Shown: positions 7,785 through 17,698, numbered from the stretch's first letter. The stretch is 64,000 nucleotides of DNA from Pseudomonas fluorescens (GCF_902497875.1 NZ_CABVHY010000007.1:183501-247500); one strand, 5' to 3'. The notes: generated by a model from the letters alone, not told the origin. Program-made: numbers and translations.

Positions 7785-9053
7785 ATGAAACAGACTTTCC
7801 AAGCAACTCGTTCAGTGTTGTCCCTGGCTCTCGCCTTGGGTTTTTCCAGCAGCCTGATGGCCGCCGAGAGCGGCTTCTTCGAGGATGCCAGCGCTACCCT
7901 GCAGGCCCGCAATTATTACTTCAGTCGCGATTTTTCCGACATCGTCGGGGCCAACCAGCAGTCGAAGGCCGAGGAGTGGGCGCAAGGCTTTATCCTCAAC
8001 GTCAAATCGGGTTACACCCAGGGGCCGATCGGCGTCGGCGTGGATGTCATCGGCCTGTTGGGGATCAAGCTCGACAGCAGCCCGGACCGGGTCAACACCG
8101 GGTTGTTGCCGGTGCAGAGCGATGGTCGCGCGGCGGATGAGTACAGCCGCCTGGAGGGCGCACTAAAGCTGCGTTACTCCAGGACCGAGGTGCGAGTCGG
8201 GGAGTTGCAGCCCAATCTACCGGTGCTGGCCTTCAGCGATATTCGCTTGCTGCCCCCCAGCTACCAGGGGGCGAGCATCAGCTCCGCCGAGATCAATGGC
8301 CTGACCTTGCAGGGCGGTCATTTGAATTCAACCAGCCTGCGCAACGAGGCTGGCGACGAAAAAATGCAGGCGATGCTCGGTCATGTGCCGCAACGCCAGG
8401 TCAGCAGTGACGGTTTCAATTTTGCCGGCGGCGAGTACGCCTTCAATGACAAGCGCACCTCGGTCAGTGCCTGGTATGGGCAGCTGGAGGATATCTACAA
8501 CCAGCGCTTCCTCGGCCTCAAGCACAGCGAGCCGTTCGGTGACTGGACCCTGGGGGCCAACCTCGGTTACTTCGACTCCCGGGAGGACGGTAAAAAGCTG
8601 CTGGGCAACATCGATAACCAGGCGTTTTTCTCCTTGCTCTCGGCCAAGCGCGGTGGCCATACCTTCTATGTCGGCTATCAGGGCATGTATGGCGATAGTG
8701 CTTTTCCGCGGGTATTCGCCAACATCTCACCGCTGGGCAACGAAGTACCGACCTATGAGTTCGCCTTCACCGATGAGCGTTCCTGGCAGGCGCGTTATGA
8801 CTACGATTTTGCGGCGTTGGGCTTGCCTGGCCTGACCAGCACCGTGCGTTACATCACCGGCAATAACGTCGACACCGGCAAGGGCTTCGAAGGCAAGGAT
8901 CGCGAGCGCGATCTGGATATCGGCTACGTGGTGCAGAATGGAACCTTGAAAGGGCTCGGGATGCGCGTGCGCAACGTCATGGCGCGCTCAAACTACCGTA
9001 GCGATATCGACGAGAACCGGTTGATCCTCAGTTACACCTGGACGCTGCTCTGA
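7785..9053 (+). CDS. benF: OprD-family outer membrane porin (BenF-like)
   Basis: 422 residues. Signal peptide [18 protein letters not shown]...SLMA, cleavage before AESGFF. The mature protein starts [20 protein letters not shown], the canonical first strand of OccD/OccK porins, and ends [15 protein letters not shown] with a C-terminal hydrophobic residue as required for beta-barrel assembly. About 18 beta strands are expected. Position after benK and benE suggests passage of benzoate or another aromatic acid; the OprD family also includes channels for other carboxylates. The start at 7785 is taken because AAGAG precedes it. Confidence 0.87.
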   Translation: MKQTFQATRSVLSLALALGFSSSLMAAESGFFEDASATLQARNYYFSRDFSDIVGANQQSKAEEWAQGFILNVKSGYTQGPIGVGVDVIGLLGIKLDSSPDRVNTGLLPVQSDGRAADEYSRLEGALKLRYSRTEVRVGELQPNLPVLAFSDIRLLPPSYQGASISSAEINGLTLQGGHLNSTSLRNEAGDEKMQAMLGHVPQRQVSSDGFNFAGGEYAFNDKRTSVSAWYGQLEDIYNQRFLGLKHSEPFGDWTLGANLGYFDSREDGKKLLGNIDNQAFFSLLSAKRGGHTFYVGYQGMYGDSAFPRVFANISPLGNEVPTYEFAFTDERSWQARYDYDFAALGLPGLTSTVRYITGNNVDTGKGFEGKDRERDLDIGYVVQNGTLKGLGMRVRNVMARSNYRSDIDENRLILSYTWTLL

Positions 9054-9070
9054 TAGGCATGGAGGTTCAT

Positions 9071-9943
9071 ATGACAGCTAAATTCTCGGCGGGTCTGCTG
9101 CTGCTCATCGCAGGCGTGGGTGCTGTGGTGTTGGCTTGGGGCGATAGCGGGCGCTTGCTGCTGGCTGGCGGGATCAACCTCGCATTGTTGCTCGCGGCGA
9201 CGCTTTATCATCGCCAGCCGACGGTGGTGCAACAGGCTCCGCCAGCGCGCGAGCCGGAGGTGGCCGTCTTCAGCGCGCCGGTGGCTGTTGTCCCGCCCGC
9301 GGCGCAGATTCCCGAACCGCTATGGCCGGGCGAGGTGCAGGCCACTCTGGAGCAATTGACCCAGGCGGTGTTGCAGACCGAGGAAGACATGCGTTTCGCC
9401 GATCAGTTGGCCCGAGCTGCGGGCGAACGGGTGAAATCAAGTGCGCAAAGCATGCAATCTTCGGCGACTGTGCTTGGCGATCTCAACCTCTACATGCAGG
9501 GGCTGGATCAGGTGTTCAACGAGCTGGGCAGCCAGTCGGTACGAATCGGCGCCATTGTCGGCAGCATTCAGGACATCGCCAGGCAGACCAATCTGCTGGC
9601 CTTGAATGCCGCCATCGAGGCGGCGCGAGCTGGCGCTCATGGGCGCGGATTCGCGGTGGTGGCGGACGAGGTGCGCAATCTGTCGCGCCAGGCTGCCGAG
9701 TCCAGCGCGCAGATCCGACAGATCGCCACCGGCCTGGAACAGTCCGCCGAGCATGCGCGGCAGGGTATCGAACACTTGGCGGGTTCGACACGCCTGGGCC
9801 TGGAAAAGGCCGAGATCGCGTTGCACTCGATGGGCGAGCTGAAAAGCGGTGCGACGGCCAGGGTGGAAGTGGTCGAACGCATCCTGCAGCGCCTGGCCAG
9901 TCTGCATCAGTTGGCATTGCAGGCGAAACGGATAGTCTCGTGA
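9071..9943 (+). CDS. Short methyl-accepting chemotaxis transducer
   Basis: 290 residues. Two closely spaced hydrophobic segments at the N-terminus (residues about 5-50), a proline-rich linker, then a cytoplasmic signalling domain with the conserved hairpin tip [21 protein letters not shown] followed by [20 protein letters not shown]. There is no periplasmic sensor domain and no HAMP, so it senses through the membrane region or works with other receptors. It is shorter than usual transducers. The start at 9071 has GGAGG at ideal spacing; the ATG 12 bases upstream overlaps that site. It follows the porin gene by 17 bases, suggesting a link between aromatic uptake and taxis. Confidence 0.87.
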   Translation: MTAKFSAGLLLLIAGVGAVVLAWGDSGRLLLAGGINLALLLAATLYHRQPTVVQQAPPAREPEVAVFSAPVAVVPPAAQIPEPLWPGEVQATLEQLTQAVLQTEEDMRFADQLARAAGERVKSSAQSMQSSATVLGDLNLYMQGLDQVFNELGSQSVRIGAIVGSIQDIARQTNLLALNAAIEAARAGAHGRGFAVVADEVRNLSRQAAESSAQIRQIATGLEQSAEHARQGIEHLAGSTRLGLEKAEIALHSMGELKSGATARVEVVERILQRLASLHQLALQAKRIVS

Positions 9944-9976
9944 ATCGTGCTGCCCGCCCTGGTTTTCAGGCGTTGC

Positions 9977-10222
9977 TCAAGAACTGCCCGAGCAGCCGCC
10001 CATTACCTGATAATCCAGGCGATGGGTCTGACCCTGGTGATCGACATAAACCATGGTCGCGGGCACCACTTCGCAGGCGTTGGCAGTGGGCGTTACCGAG
10101 ATGACCTTGGCGATATCCGGAGGCTGCGCAGGGTTGTACGTAGTGGCCGGAATTTGCTCGTTGTCGGCCGCCATGACCGAGGTGGCCATGACCGCCAGCA
10201 CCAGGCTGATCAAGTTTTTCAT
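9977..10222 (-). CDS. DUF2790 family periplasmic protein
   Basis: 81 residues. Signal peptide MKNLISLVLAVMATSVMA, cleavage before ADNEQ. The remaining 60 residues match DUF2790: TYNPAQPPDIAKVISVT, a cysteine in TANACEV, then VDHQGQTHRLDYQVMGGC. Two cysteines could form one disulfide. Convergent with the transducer and divergent from the LysR gene. Small Pseudomonas DUF2790 proteins are often metal- or stress-responsive; nothing here proves a function. Confidence 0.85.
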   Translation of the reverse strand: MKNLISLVLAVMATSVMAADNEQIPATTYNPAQPPDIAKVISVTPTANACEVVPATMVYVDHQGQTHRLDYQVMGGCSGSS

Positions 10223-10343
10223 TTCATTGTTCTCTGTGGTGATTCCGATGTTTGAAGTTTATTCCTTGCCTGCTGTGGATAAAGAGGGCTTTGCTTGATG
10301 CAGCCTTACATGAAGTGCAACAGTCAAAGCGTCTGGAGAAATA

Positions 10344-11276
10344 ATGGATTTGCTCAATAGCCTGCGGGTGTTCGTCCGCGTGGTGGACAGCAGCAGTTTT
10401 ACCGCGGCAGCGCAGGCGCTCGACTTATCGACCGCGCAGGTTTCGCGGTTGGTCGCCGATCTGGAGCAGCATGTGCAAGCGCGCCTGCTGCAACGCACTA
10501 CCCGGCGTCTGGGCCTGACCGACGCCGGCGAACGATTTCTGTTGCGTGGCCGGCAGATACTCGAGGACATGGACGTGGCCACTGCCGAAGCCCGCGGCGC
10601 TCATCTCAAACCCAGCGGTCGCTTGCGGGTCCACAGCATGAACGCCCTGGGTGTATTGATTACCCCGCTGATCGCTCGATACTCAGAGCTCTACCCCGAT
10701 GTAGTGTTCGAATTGACCCTCTCGCAACGCAATCCCGACCTGCTGGAAGAAGGTCATGACGTGGTCATCTCGATTGCCCAGGAATTGGCTGATTCACAAT
10801 TTGTCGCCCAGGTCATCGGGCAGATCTACAGCGTGCCCTGCGCCTCACGGGAGTACCTGCAACGCCACGGGGTCCCGAGCAACCCGGCGGCGCTGAATGA
10901 GCACCGCTGTTTACGCATGCTTGACCCGTTGTACAGCGATCAGTGGCTGTTCCATGACGAGCAGGGTGAGCACTGCGTGATTCCCGGCAAGACCTTTCAG
11001 TGCAATGTTGCCGAGTCGATGGTCAAGGCTTCCGAAGCCGGCATGGGCATCAGTCTGCTGCCGTTTTATAGCGCGACGCAGCCGGTGAGCGAGGGCCGGC
11101 TGGTGCGCCTGCTGCCGGCCTATCGTCCGCGGGAGCGCAATGTCTATGCAGTCTATCCGTCGCGCAGCTTTCTCGATGCCAAGGTTCGAACCTGGGTAGA
11201 TTTTCTCAAGGCAGAGTTGCCCAGGTTGTTTGCCGAGCACGAAGCGGTGATGAACGATCCGCGGCATTGGGCCTGA
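10344..11276 (+). CDS. LysR-family transcriptional regulator
   Basis: 310 residues. N-terminal winged helix-turn-helix (residues 1-60: MDLLNSLRVFVRVVDSSSFT, then AAAQALDLSTAQVSRLVADLE) and a C-terminal periplasmic-binding-like effector domain from about residue 90. It belongs to the AaeR/DsdC-like group (LEQHVQARLLQRTTRRLGLT). The start has GGAGAAATAATG. The divergent DUF2790 gene 121 bases away is a candidate target by the usual LysR arrangement, but no operator was identified. Confidence 0.9.
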   Translation: MDLLNSLRVFVRVVDSSSFTAAAQALDLSTAQVSRLVADLEQHVQARLLQRTTRRLGLTDAGERFLLRGRQILEDMDVATAEARGAHLKPSGRLRVHSMNALGVLITPLIARYSELYPDVVFELTLSQRNPDLLEEGHDVVISIAQELADSQFVAQVIGQIYSVPCASREYLQRHGVPSNPAALNEHRCLRMLDPLYSDQWLFHDEQGEHCVIPGKTFQCNVAESMVKASEAGMGISLLPFYSATQPVSEGRLVRLLPAYRPRERNVYAVYPSRSFLDAKVRTWVDFLKAELPRLFAEHEAVMNDPRHWA

Positions 11277-11359
11277 ACGTTCAGGGCCAGACTTGATCGA
11301 AGAGGGCGGGAAGGGCGGTGTAGACTGACCACATGTTCCTGTGCGGCGAGGAGTCTGAC

Positions 11360-11452
11360 GTGAAGTTTTGCCCAGTGGTGTTACTGAGCCTTGTGCCGAT
11401 GTGGGCGCCGGCGCTGAACGTGGGCGCGGCACAGCAGCACGCCTGGCCATGA
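11360..11452 (+). CDS. Possible small leader ORF coupled to the CbiM-like permease
   Basis: 30-codon reading frame with GTG start 8 bases after GAGGAG: MKFCPVVLLSLVPMWAPALN followed by VGAAQQHAWP. It looks like a signal peptide with an AXA-like site, and its stop overlaps the permease start as ATGA. An in-frame ATG lies further up at 11333. It may be a coupling leader or the remnant of a periplasmic partner. No homologue is recognised; composition alone cannot prove translation. Confidence 0.4.
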   Translation: MKFCPVVLLSLVPMWAPALNVGAAQQHAWP

Positions 11453-12138
11453 TCAGTGCACAGGTGCTGGCGCCGGAAACCCTCACGGTCGGCTGGCTGA
11501 TTTATGCGCCGGTGCTGGCCTGGGCGGTGCTGCGAGCGCCCTGGGTCGAACTGTTCACTGACCGTCGGCGTCAGCATCTGCTGTTCGGTACGGTGTTCAC
11601 GCTGTTTGTGCTGTGGCTGGTGCGCCGGGACTTCGATACCGGCGTGTCCTATCACTTTATCGGCATGACCGCGGTGACCTTGCTGCTGGACTGGCCATTG
11701 GCAATCGTCGGCGGCCTGGTCGCGCAACTCGGCTTGGTGGCTTTGGGCCGTCAGGATCTGGCGGCCGTCGGGATCAATGGCGCTTTGCTGGTCCTGCTAC
11801 CGGTGCTGGTCACCGAGTGTTGCGCAATCCTTGTCGAGCGGGCGCAACCGCGTAATCCCTTCGTGTATATTTTTTGCTCGGGGTTTTTTGCCGCGGCACT
11901 CTCGGCGTTGCTGTGCCTGCTGCTGGCCCTCGGCCTGTTGTGGTTCGACGGGCGCTTCGCGATGCCGGAATGGCTGGAGGATTTTGTCGGCTATCTGTGG
12001 CTGATCATTTTTCCCGAGGCCTTTATCAACGGCATGGTGGTCAGTGCGTTGGTGGTGTTCTACCCCGAATGGCTGGAGACCTTCAATCGAACCCGCTATC
12101 TGTCGGCACCCTGGAAGGACGACGAGCCAGGGCGGTGA
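11449..12138 (+). CDS. CbiM-like energy-coupling factor transporter permease
   Basis: 229 residues with about 6-7 hydrophobic segments. The start (MISAQVLAPETLTVGWLIYAP) and the later PEAFINGMVVSALVVFYPEWLETF match the CbiM/ECF permease family (PF01891-like) of pseudomonads, involved in Co/Ni uptake in well-studied members. The usual CbiN, CbiQ and CbiO partners are absent nearby, as in many pseudomonads, so the role here is uncertain. I choose ATG 11449 because it aligns with the family start; it has no strong ribosome binding site of its own, so coupling to the small upstream ORF is plausible. Confidence 0.75.
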   Translation: MISAQVLAPETLTVGWLIYAPVLAWAVLRAPWVELFTDRRRQHLLFGTVFTLFVLWLVRRDFDTGVSYHFIGMTAVTLLLDWPLAIVGGLVAQLGLVALGRQDLAAVGINGALLVLLPVLVTECCAILVERAQPRNPFVYIFCSGFFAAALSALLCLLLALGLLWFDGRFAMPEWLEDFVGYLWLIIFPEAFINGMVVSALVVFYPEWLETFNRTRYLSAPWKDDEPGR

Positions 12139-12210
12139 CGACCTTGATCCACATCAAGGCCCGAACGCCTCCAGCCCTGCATGCTCTGGAAAATCTTCAG
12201 GAGTATGAAC

Positions 12211-12426
12211 ATGAGTGTCTATGAGTGGGCAAGACAGGAACTGAACAGAAGTCTGGATTCGGCGCAGGAAGTGGGTTTTGACCCGGGGTTGAGCCTGCGC
12301 GCCTTGCTCAGTGCAGTGGTGCAGCAGAGCAAGGGCGTGCGCAGTTTCGAGGATCTGGCGGATGAGTTACAGTTTCTTGCCGAAAACCTCGACGAAGGCA
12401 AGGACTACGGGTTTATGCGGCCGTGA
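12211..12426 (+). CDS. Small soluble protein of unknown function
   Basis: 71 residues starting MSVYEWARQELNRSLDSAQE and ending DEGKDYGFMRP. It is acidic and helical, with no signal peptide or membrane segment. AGGAG lies 7 bases before ATG 12211; the ATG at 12205 is too near that site. It sits between the permease gene and convergent yacG. I recognise no family beyond similarity to short conserved Pseudomonas hypotheticals. Confidence 0.7.
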   Translation: MSVYEWARQELNRSLDSAQEVGFDPGLSLRALLSAVVQQSKGVRSFEDLADELQFLAENLDEGKDYGFMRP

Positions 12427-12434
12427 TTTTATAA

Positions 12435-12638
12435 TTAGTGCCTACGCGGATCGAAGTCCTCCGAGAACATCTCGTCTTCGGCATCCGGGCTGACCGGGAT
12501 CTTGTGCTCTTCAGACGCCCAGGCGCCCAAATCAATCAGTTTGCAGCGCTGCGAACAGAACGGCCGGTCGGGATTGGCTGCGCTCCATTCCACTGGGGCG
12601 CCGCAGGTTGGGCATTCGACGGTCAGGGGTTGGCTCAT
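12435..12638 (-). CDS. yacG: DNA gyrase inhibitor / zinc protein YacG
   Basis: 67 residues. Four zinc-binding cysteines in the pattern [10 protein letters not shown]...[12 protein letters not shown], followed by the conserved WASEEHKIP and an acidic tail. YacG binds GyrB and blocks DNA binding by gyrase. The start overlaps the coaE stop by 4 bases, the standard coaE-yacG arrangement behind pilD. Confidence 0.93.
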   Translation of the reverse strand: MSQPLTVECPTCGAPVEWSAANPDRPFCSQRCKLIDLGAWASEEHKIPVSPDAEDEMFSEDFDPRRH

Positions 12639-13258
12639 GACTGGCCTCCACGCAAAGTAAGATAAAAGTGATGCAGGCGTTCGACCTCGCTATGCAACCA
12701 GTTTAGATCGCGATCATTGACCAGCACATCGTTGGCATGGCGCAAGCGATCCTCACGACTGGCCTGGGCCTTGAGAATTGCCTGGACCTGCTGCTCGCTG
12801 GTCTGGTCGCGTTGAAGGGTTCGCTCGATTTGCAGCCGTTCTGGCGCATCGATCACCAGAATACGTTGAGTCTGCGCGTACTGCCCGGACTCAATCAGCA
12901 GCGGTGAAACCAGAATCGCATAAGGCGACTCGGCACGGGCCAGATGACTGGCGATCTCCTTTGCGATCAGGGGGTGCAGCAGGGATTCGAGCCAGAGCCG
13001 TTGTTCAGGAACTTCGAAGATCAGCTTGCGCAGCGCCGCGCGATCCAGCTGGCCGTCCGGCTGCAGCACACCGCCACCGAAGTGCTCGGCAATCTGCGCC
13101 AATGCCGCACGCCCCGGTTCGACCACCCAGCGGGCGGCATGATCGGCGTCCACCAGATGCACGCCCAGATCGATGAAGTGCTGGGCAGCGGCGCTTTTAC
13201 CGCTACCGATGCCGCCGGTCAGGCCAAGAATCCAGGGCTTGAGAACAGAGCTAGTCAT
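12635..13258 (-). CDS. coaE: Dephospho-CoA kinase
   Basis: 207 residues. Last step of CoA synthesis: ATP-dependent phosphorylation of the 3'-hydroxyl of dephospho-CoA. P-loop [11 protein letters not shown] near the N-terminus, then the [13 protein letters not shown] segment and the lid region with [16 protein letters not shown]. The ATG at 13258 overlaps the pilD stop (ATGA), so this start is preferred over an upstream in-frame codon. Confidence 0.95.
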   Translation of the reverse strand: MTSSVLKPWILGLTGGIGSGKSAAAQHFIDLGVHLVDADHAARWVVEPGRAALAQIAEHFGGGVLQPDGQLDRAALRKLIFEVPEQRLWLESLLHPLIAKEIASHLARAESPYAILVSPLLIESGQYAQTQRILVIDAPERLQIERTLQRDQTSEQQVQAILKAQASREDRLRHANDVLVNDRDLNWLHSEVERLHHFYLTLRGGQS

Positions 13259-14127
13259 TTGAAACCGACAAACTGCCAATAGGAGTCGGTTATTTGACCA
13301 CCCCAGAGCAACGCAATCCAGCCGGCAATTGCCAGATAGGGACCGAAAGGGATGGGCGTCGAGGTTTTCGCTTCACGCAGGCGCAATAAAATCAGCCCCA
13401 GCACGGCACCGACCAGGGATGACAGTAGAATCGTCAGCGGCAGAATTTGCCACCCGCCCCAGGCACCGAGCATCGCCAGCAGCTTGAAGTCGCCATAGCC
13501 GATGCCGTCCTTGCCGGTGAGCAGCTTGAACAGCCAATACACCGACCACAGGCTCAGGTAACCGAGCACCGCGCCCCACAACGCATCATGCAGCGATGTA
13601 AACAGACCGAAACTGTTGACGATCAGTCCCAACCAGAGCAACGGCAGCACCAACACATCCGGCAGCAATTGATGGTCGGCGTCGATCAGGCTCATCGCCA
13701 GCAAGCCCCAGCTCAGGATCAATGCAAGCCCCGCCTCCCAGCCAAAACCGAAATGCCAGGCGACGAAGGCGCTGAGAAGGCCGCAGGCCAGTTCGGTGAC
13801 CGGGTAGCGTTTGCTGATCGGTGCCTTGCACTTCGAACAGCGGCCCCGGAGCAGCAGATAACTGAGGAGCGGAATGTTTTCCCAGGACCGGATCCGGTGA
13901 GCACAGTGCGGGCATTGGGAGTGCGGTAGCAGCAGGTTGTAGGTCGGGCCGGGAGGATCCGCGGGTAATTCCAGCACATCATGGGCCTGGTCTCGCCATT
14001 CGCGTTCGAGCATTTTTGGCAGGCGCCAGACCACTACGTTGAGGAAGCTGCCGACGATCAGGCCCAGGGCCAGCGCAGATAAAACAAAGGCCAGCGGATA
14101 GCTGGCCAGAAAATCGCTCAAGGGCAT
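13255..14127 (-). CDS. pilD: Type IV prepilin peptidase / N-methyltransferase PilD
   Basis: 290 residues, polytopic inner membrane protein. The cytoplasmic N-terminal domain carries the two CxxC pairs (CPHCAHRI and CSKCKAPI) of the methyltransferase module; the aspartyl protease motifs are [11 protein letters not shown] and [17 protein letters not shown]. It cleaves the leader of PilA-type prepilins and methylates the new N-terminal Phe. Last pil gene of pilBCD, two bases after pilC. Confidence 0.95.
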   Translation of the reverse strand: MPLSDFLASYPLAFVLSALALGLIVGSFLNVVVWRLPKMLEREWRDQAHDVLELPADPPGPTYNLLLPHSQCPHCAHRIRSWENIPLLSYLLLRGRCSKCKAPISKRYPVTELACGLLSAFVAWHFGFGWEAGLALILSWGLLAMSLIDADHQLLPDVLVLPLLWLGLIVNSFGLFTSLHDALWGAVLGYLSLWSVYWLFKLLTGKDGIGYGDFKLLAMLGAWGGWQILPLTILLSSLVGAVLGLILLRLREAKTSTPIPFGPYLAIAGWIALLWGGQITDSYWQFVGFK

Positions 14128-14129
14128 AT

Positions 14130-15347
14130 TCAGATCGCAGAACCAAGTTGGAAGATAGGCAGGTACATGGCAACCACCAGACCGCCGACGACGATGCCAA
14201 GAATCACCATGATGAATGGCTCCATCAGGCTGGTCAGATTATCGACCATATTGTCGACTTCGCCCTCATAATAAGTTGCGACCTTTTCCAGCATATCGTC
14301 CAGTGCGCCGGACTCTTCGCCGATAGCGGTCATCTGGATCGCCATATTCGGAAAGATCCCGGAGGTGCGCATGGAAAAATTCAGCTGCATGCCGGTCGAG
14401 ACATCCTGCTTGATGCGATTGACCGCGTTTTTGAACACGACGTTACCCGTGGCCCCAGCCACCGAGTTCAGGGCTTCGACCAGCGGAACTCCGGCGGCAA
14501 AGGTGGTGGACAGCGTACGGGCATAACGGGCCACCGCTGATTTGTACATCAGCGCGCCCACCAGTGGCAGTTTCAACAGGTTGACGTCCAGCCAGTCGCG
14601 AAAGCGTTGAGAGCGTTTGCGTGCATGGCGAAAACCAAACAGGACGGCGGCGATCCCGATCAATATCAGCCACCACCATTCCTGCATGAACTCGGAGAGG
14701 GCGATGACCATCAGGGTGAAGGTCGGGAGCTCTGCGCCAAAACCGGAAAATACCGTTTTGAACTGTGGGACCACCTTGACCAGAAGAATGCCGGTCACGA
14801 TGATTGCAACGAAGATCACCGCCAGTGGATAGGTCATGGCCTTCTTGATCTTGGCCTTGAGGCTTTCGCTCTTTTCCTTGTAGGTCGCCACCCGTTCCAG
14901 CAAGGTTTCCAGGGCCCCGGCCTGCTCACCGGCGTCCACCAGGTTGCAGTACAAGTCATCGAAATACTGGGGCTTTTTGCGCAGCGCGGCGGCAAAGGTG
15001 TTGCCGGCGGCAACTTCCTGTTTCACCTCGTCCACCAGCTTGCGCATGTTCGGGTTATCGAAACCCTCACCGATGATGTCGAAGGACTGCAGCAATGGCA
15101 CTCCGGCTTTCATCATGGTTGCCATCTGACGGGTGAACAGGGCGATATCGAGGGGTTTTATCCGTTTGCCAGCGCTGAAGATCGAGCTGCTTTTCTTGCG
15201 TACCTTGCCCGGAGTAATACCTTGCTTGCGCAACTGTGCCTTGATCAGTGGCGGGTTGTGACCGCTCAGTTCACCGGTCATTCTGGTGCCTTTCCTGTCG
15301 ACGCCTTCCCAGGTGTAAACACTGACTTTTACTGCTTTGACCGCCAT
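14130..15347 (-). CDS. pilC: Type IV pilus inner membrane platform protein PilC
   Basis: 405 residues. Two repeated GspF domains, each with cytoplasmic helices and membrane segments: FTRQMATMMKAGVPLLQSFD in the first half and YARTLSTTFAAGVPLVEALN in the second. It anchors the pilus motor to the inner membrane. The gene is three bases downstream of pilB. Confidence 0.95.
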   Translation of the reverse strand: MAVKAVKVSVYTWEGVDRKGTRMTGELSGHNPPLIKAQLRKQGITPGKVRKKSSSIFSAGKRIKPLDIALFTRQMATMMKAGVPLLQSFDIIGEGFDNPNMRKLVDEVKQEVAAGNTFAAALRKKPQYFDDLYCNLVDAGEQAGALETLLERVATYKEKSESLKAKIKKAMTYPLAVIFVAIIVTGILLVKVVPQFKTVFSGFGAELPTFTLMVIALSEFMQEWWWLILIGIAAVLFGFRHARKRSQRFRDWLDVNLLKLPLVGALMYKSAVARYARTLSTTFAAGVPLVEALNSVAGATGNVVFKNAVNRIKQDVSTGMQLNFSMRTSGIFPNMAIQMTAIGEESGALDDMLEKVATYYEGEVDNMVDNLTSLMEPFIMVILGIVVGGLVVAMYLPIFQLGSAI

Positions 15348-15350
15348 TGA

Positions 15351-17051
15351 TTAATCCTTGGTGACCCGGTTGATTTCCTCAAGGCTGGTAATACCCTGCA
15401 TGACCTTGAGCAGGCCGGAGGTACGCAAGTCGTTGAAACCGTCCTTGCGCATCTGGGCGTCGATCTCCAATGAATTGCCTTCAGCCATGATCAGGCGTTG
15501 CAGGTCATGGGTGTTCTTCACCACTTCAAAGATCCCGACGCGGCCCTTGTATCCGCCATTGCAATGATCGCAACCGCCCGGTTCATAGATCTTGAACGTG
15601 CCGATATGTTCCTCACCGAAGCCTTCCTTGCGCTGGGTCTCGTGCGGTACGTCGATTTCGCTCTTGCAGTCGCTACAAAGCTTGCGGGCCAGGCGCTGGG
15701 CGATGATCAGGTGCACCGAGGTGGCGATATTGAACCCGGGAATGCCCATGTTGTGCAGGCGGGTAAGGGTTTGCGCGGCACTGTTAGTGTGCAGGGTCGA
15801 CAGCACCAGGTGCCCGGTCTGCGCCGCCTTGATGGCGATCTCGGCGGTCTCCAGGTCGCGGATTTCACCGACCATGATCACATCCGGGTCCTGACGCAGG
15901 AACGAGCGCAGGGCCTGGGCAAAATCCAGCCCCTGCTTGGGATTGACGTTGACCTGGTTGATGCCTTCCATGTTGATCTCGACCGGGTCCTCGACGGTGG
16001 AGATATTGATGTCCACGGTATTGAGGATGTTGAGTCCGGTATACAGCGAAATGGTCTTGCCTGACCCCGTCGGCCCGGTGACCAGAATCAACCCCTGAGG
16101 CTGTTTCAGCGCGGTCATGTACAGGTCTTTCTGGTCGGGCTCATAGCCGAGGGCATCAATGCCCATCTGCGCATTGGACGGGTCGAGAATCCGCATCACG
16201 ACCTTTTCGCCCCAGAGCGTCGGCAGGGTGTTGACCCGCAAGTCGATGGACTTGCTGTTCGAGATGCGCATTTTGATCCGCCCGTCCTGGGGCTTGCGGC
16301 GTTCGGAGATATCCAGGCTGGCCATGACCTTCAGGCGCGCGGCGATCCTGCCCGCGAGGTGGATGGGCGGTCTGGCGATCTCGCGCAGAATGCCATCGGT
16401 ACGCAGACGGACCCGGTAGAGCTTTTCATAGGGTTCGAAATGCAAATCCGAGGAGCCGCCTTTGATTGCGTCCAGCAGCATCTTGTGGACGAAGCGCACC
16501 ACGGGCGCATCGTCAGCGTCTTGTCCGGCAATCGCATCGGGTTTTTTGTCATCGGCCGACTCGATGTCCAGGCCATCCAGATCGACATCGGCCAGTTCAT
16601 CCAGGCTGCTGGACGGTGTGTCGAAGAACCTGTCGATGGCGTCGCTGAGCTTGTCATCTTCGACCAGGATGGCTTCGGTGGTCAGCCCGGTACTGAACTG
16701 GATATCGTTGATAGCTTGATGATTGGTCGGGTCGGAAATGCCGACAAACAATTTGTTGCCACGCCGCCAGAGGGGCAGGGCCTGATGTTGACGCGCCAGC
16801 TTCTCGCTGATCAGACCGCGAGGCTGGGTTTCCTTGTCGAGGCAACTCAGGTCAAGGAAGGCCATACCAAAATGTTCAGAGGCGATGCGTGCCACTTGCC
16901 GGCTTTTGACCAGCTTGTTCTGCACCAGGTAGGTCACCAGGGACAGGTGACTGCGCTGGGCCTGCTGAGACGCATGTTGCGCGCCTTTGTCGGTGAGCAA
17001 CTCGGCCAGCACCAATTGCTTGGCCAGACCGGAAAGGGCGATGTCATTCAT
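15351..17051 (-). CDS. pilB: Type IV pilus assembly ATPase PilB
   Basis: 566 residues. N-terminal MshEN/GSPII_E_N domain, then the secretion ATPase core: Walker A GPTGSGKTISLYTGL, Asp box, Walker B IMVGEIRDLETAEIA, His box, and a tetracysteine zinc motif (CSDCK...CDHCNGGYKGR). It powers pilus extension. It is divergent from pilA with about 220 bases between. Confidence 0.96.
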   Translation of the reverse strand: MNDIALSGLAKQLVLAELLTDKGAQHASQQAQRSHLSLVTYLVQNKLVKSRQVARIASEHFGMAFLDLSCLDKETQPRGLISEKLARQHQALPLWRRGNKLFVGISDPTNHQAINDIQFSTGLTTEAILVEDDKLSDAIDRFFDTPSSSLDELADVDLDGLDIESADDKKPDAIAGQDADDAPVVRFVHKMLLDAIKGGSSDLHFEPYEKLYRVRLRTDGILREIARPPIHLAGRIAARLKVMASLDISERRKPQDGRIKMRISNSKSIDLRVNTLPTLWGEKVVMRILDPSNAQMGIDALGYEPDQKDLYMTALKQPQGLILVTGPTGSGKTISLYTGLNILNTVDINISTVEDPVEINMEGINQVNVNPKQGLDFAQALRSFLRQDPDVIMVGEIRDLETAEIAIKAAQTGHLVLSTLHTNSAAQTLTRLHNMGIPGFNIATSVHLIIAQRLARKLCSDCKSEIDVPHETQRKEGFGEEHIGTFKIYEPGGCDHCNGGYKGRVGIFEVVKNTHDLQRLIMAEGNSLEIDAQMRKDGFNDLRTSGLLKVMQGITSLEEINRVTKD

Positions 17052-17210
17052 TCGAGTACCAACCGCAAACAGTCAAAGACTTATAGCCTAGTCCGGCGGA
17101 TGAGCCTAATCGCGGAGGTTGGGTGACAAAAAACCTCAGTGTGTGCAGTTTTCGCGGTGATGGCGGTGCGACATCACCTATGCGCGGCTACAGAAAAGGC
17201 TCCAAAGGGC

Positions 17211-17227
17211 TTGGCATGTGCTGTGCT
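17211..17227 (+). promoter_or_regulatory. Sigma-54 promoter of pilA
   Basis: TTGGCATGTGCTGTGCT has GG and GC 12 bases apart as required (-24/-12) and lies about 50 bases before the pilA start. Pseudomonas pilA is known to use RpoN with PilR. A PilR site was not identified. Confidence 0.7.
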
Positions 17228-17275
17228 TTTACCTGTTAAAGTCATGAGACTTCACTTAATGCTTGGAGCTTGTCT

Positions 17276-17698
17276 ATGCATAATCAAAAGGGTTTTACCT
17301 TGATTGAGCTGTTGATCGTGGTCGCGATCATCGGCATCTTGGCCACGTTTGCACTACCGGCTTACTCCAAGTATCAAGCTAAAGCCAAAGTCACTGCCGG
17401 TTTGGCAGAGATCACCGCACTTAAAGTCGGGTTTGAAGACAACATGAATCAGGGTACTACGCCAACCATAACTACGATTGGTGGTACGGCGACTACATCC
17501 AATTGCACCATCGTAGTGGCGGGTACACCGGCTGATGGAACAGGAAGTATGGCTTGCACGTTCGTGAATGCTCCAGCTCCAGTGCTAGGCCAATCAATCA
17601 CCATCACGCGTTCCGCTACCGGAGTCTGGACCTGTGGCACTACTGTGCCGGCTGATTACGCTCCAAAAGCCTGTGAGGCAGCCGTGGCCAAGGTTTAG
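17276..17698 (+). CDS. pilA: Type IV major pilin PilA
   Basis: 140 residues. Short leader MHNQKG ends in Gly before F, then [17 protein letters not shown] with Glu5 as in type IVa pilins, then APAYSKY-type helix. The globular part is rich in Thr/Val/Ala and has four cysteines (NCTIV, ACTFV, TCGTT, ACEAA); most type IVa pilins have one disulfide pair near the C-terminus, so two pairs may exist. GGAG lies 8 bases before ATG 17276. Cleaved by PilD encoded next door; a terminator follows directly. Confidence 0.93.
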   Translation: MHNQKGFTLIELLIVVAIIGILATFALPAYSKYQAKAKVTAGLAEITALKVGFEDNMNQGTTPTITTIGGTATTSNCTIVVAGTPADGTGSMACTFVNAPAPVLGQSITITRSATGVWTCGTTVPADYAPKACEAAVAKV

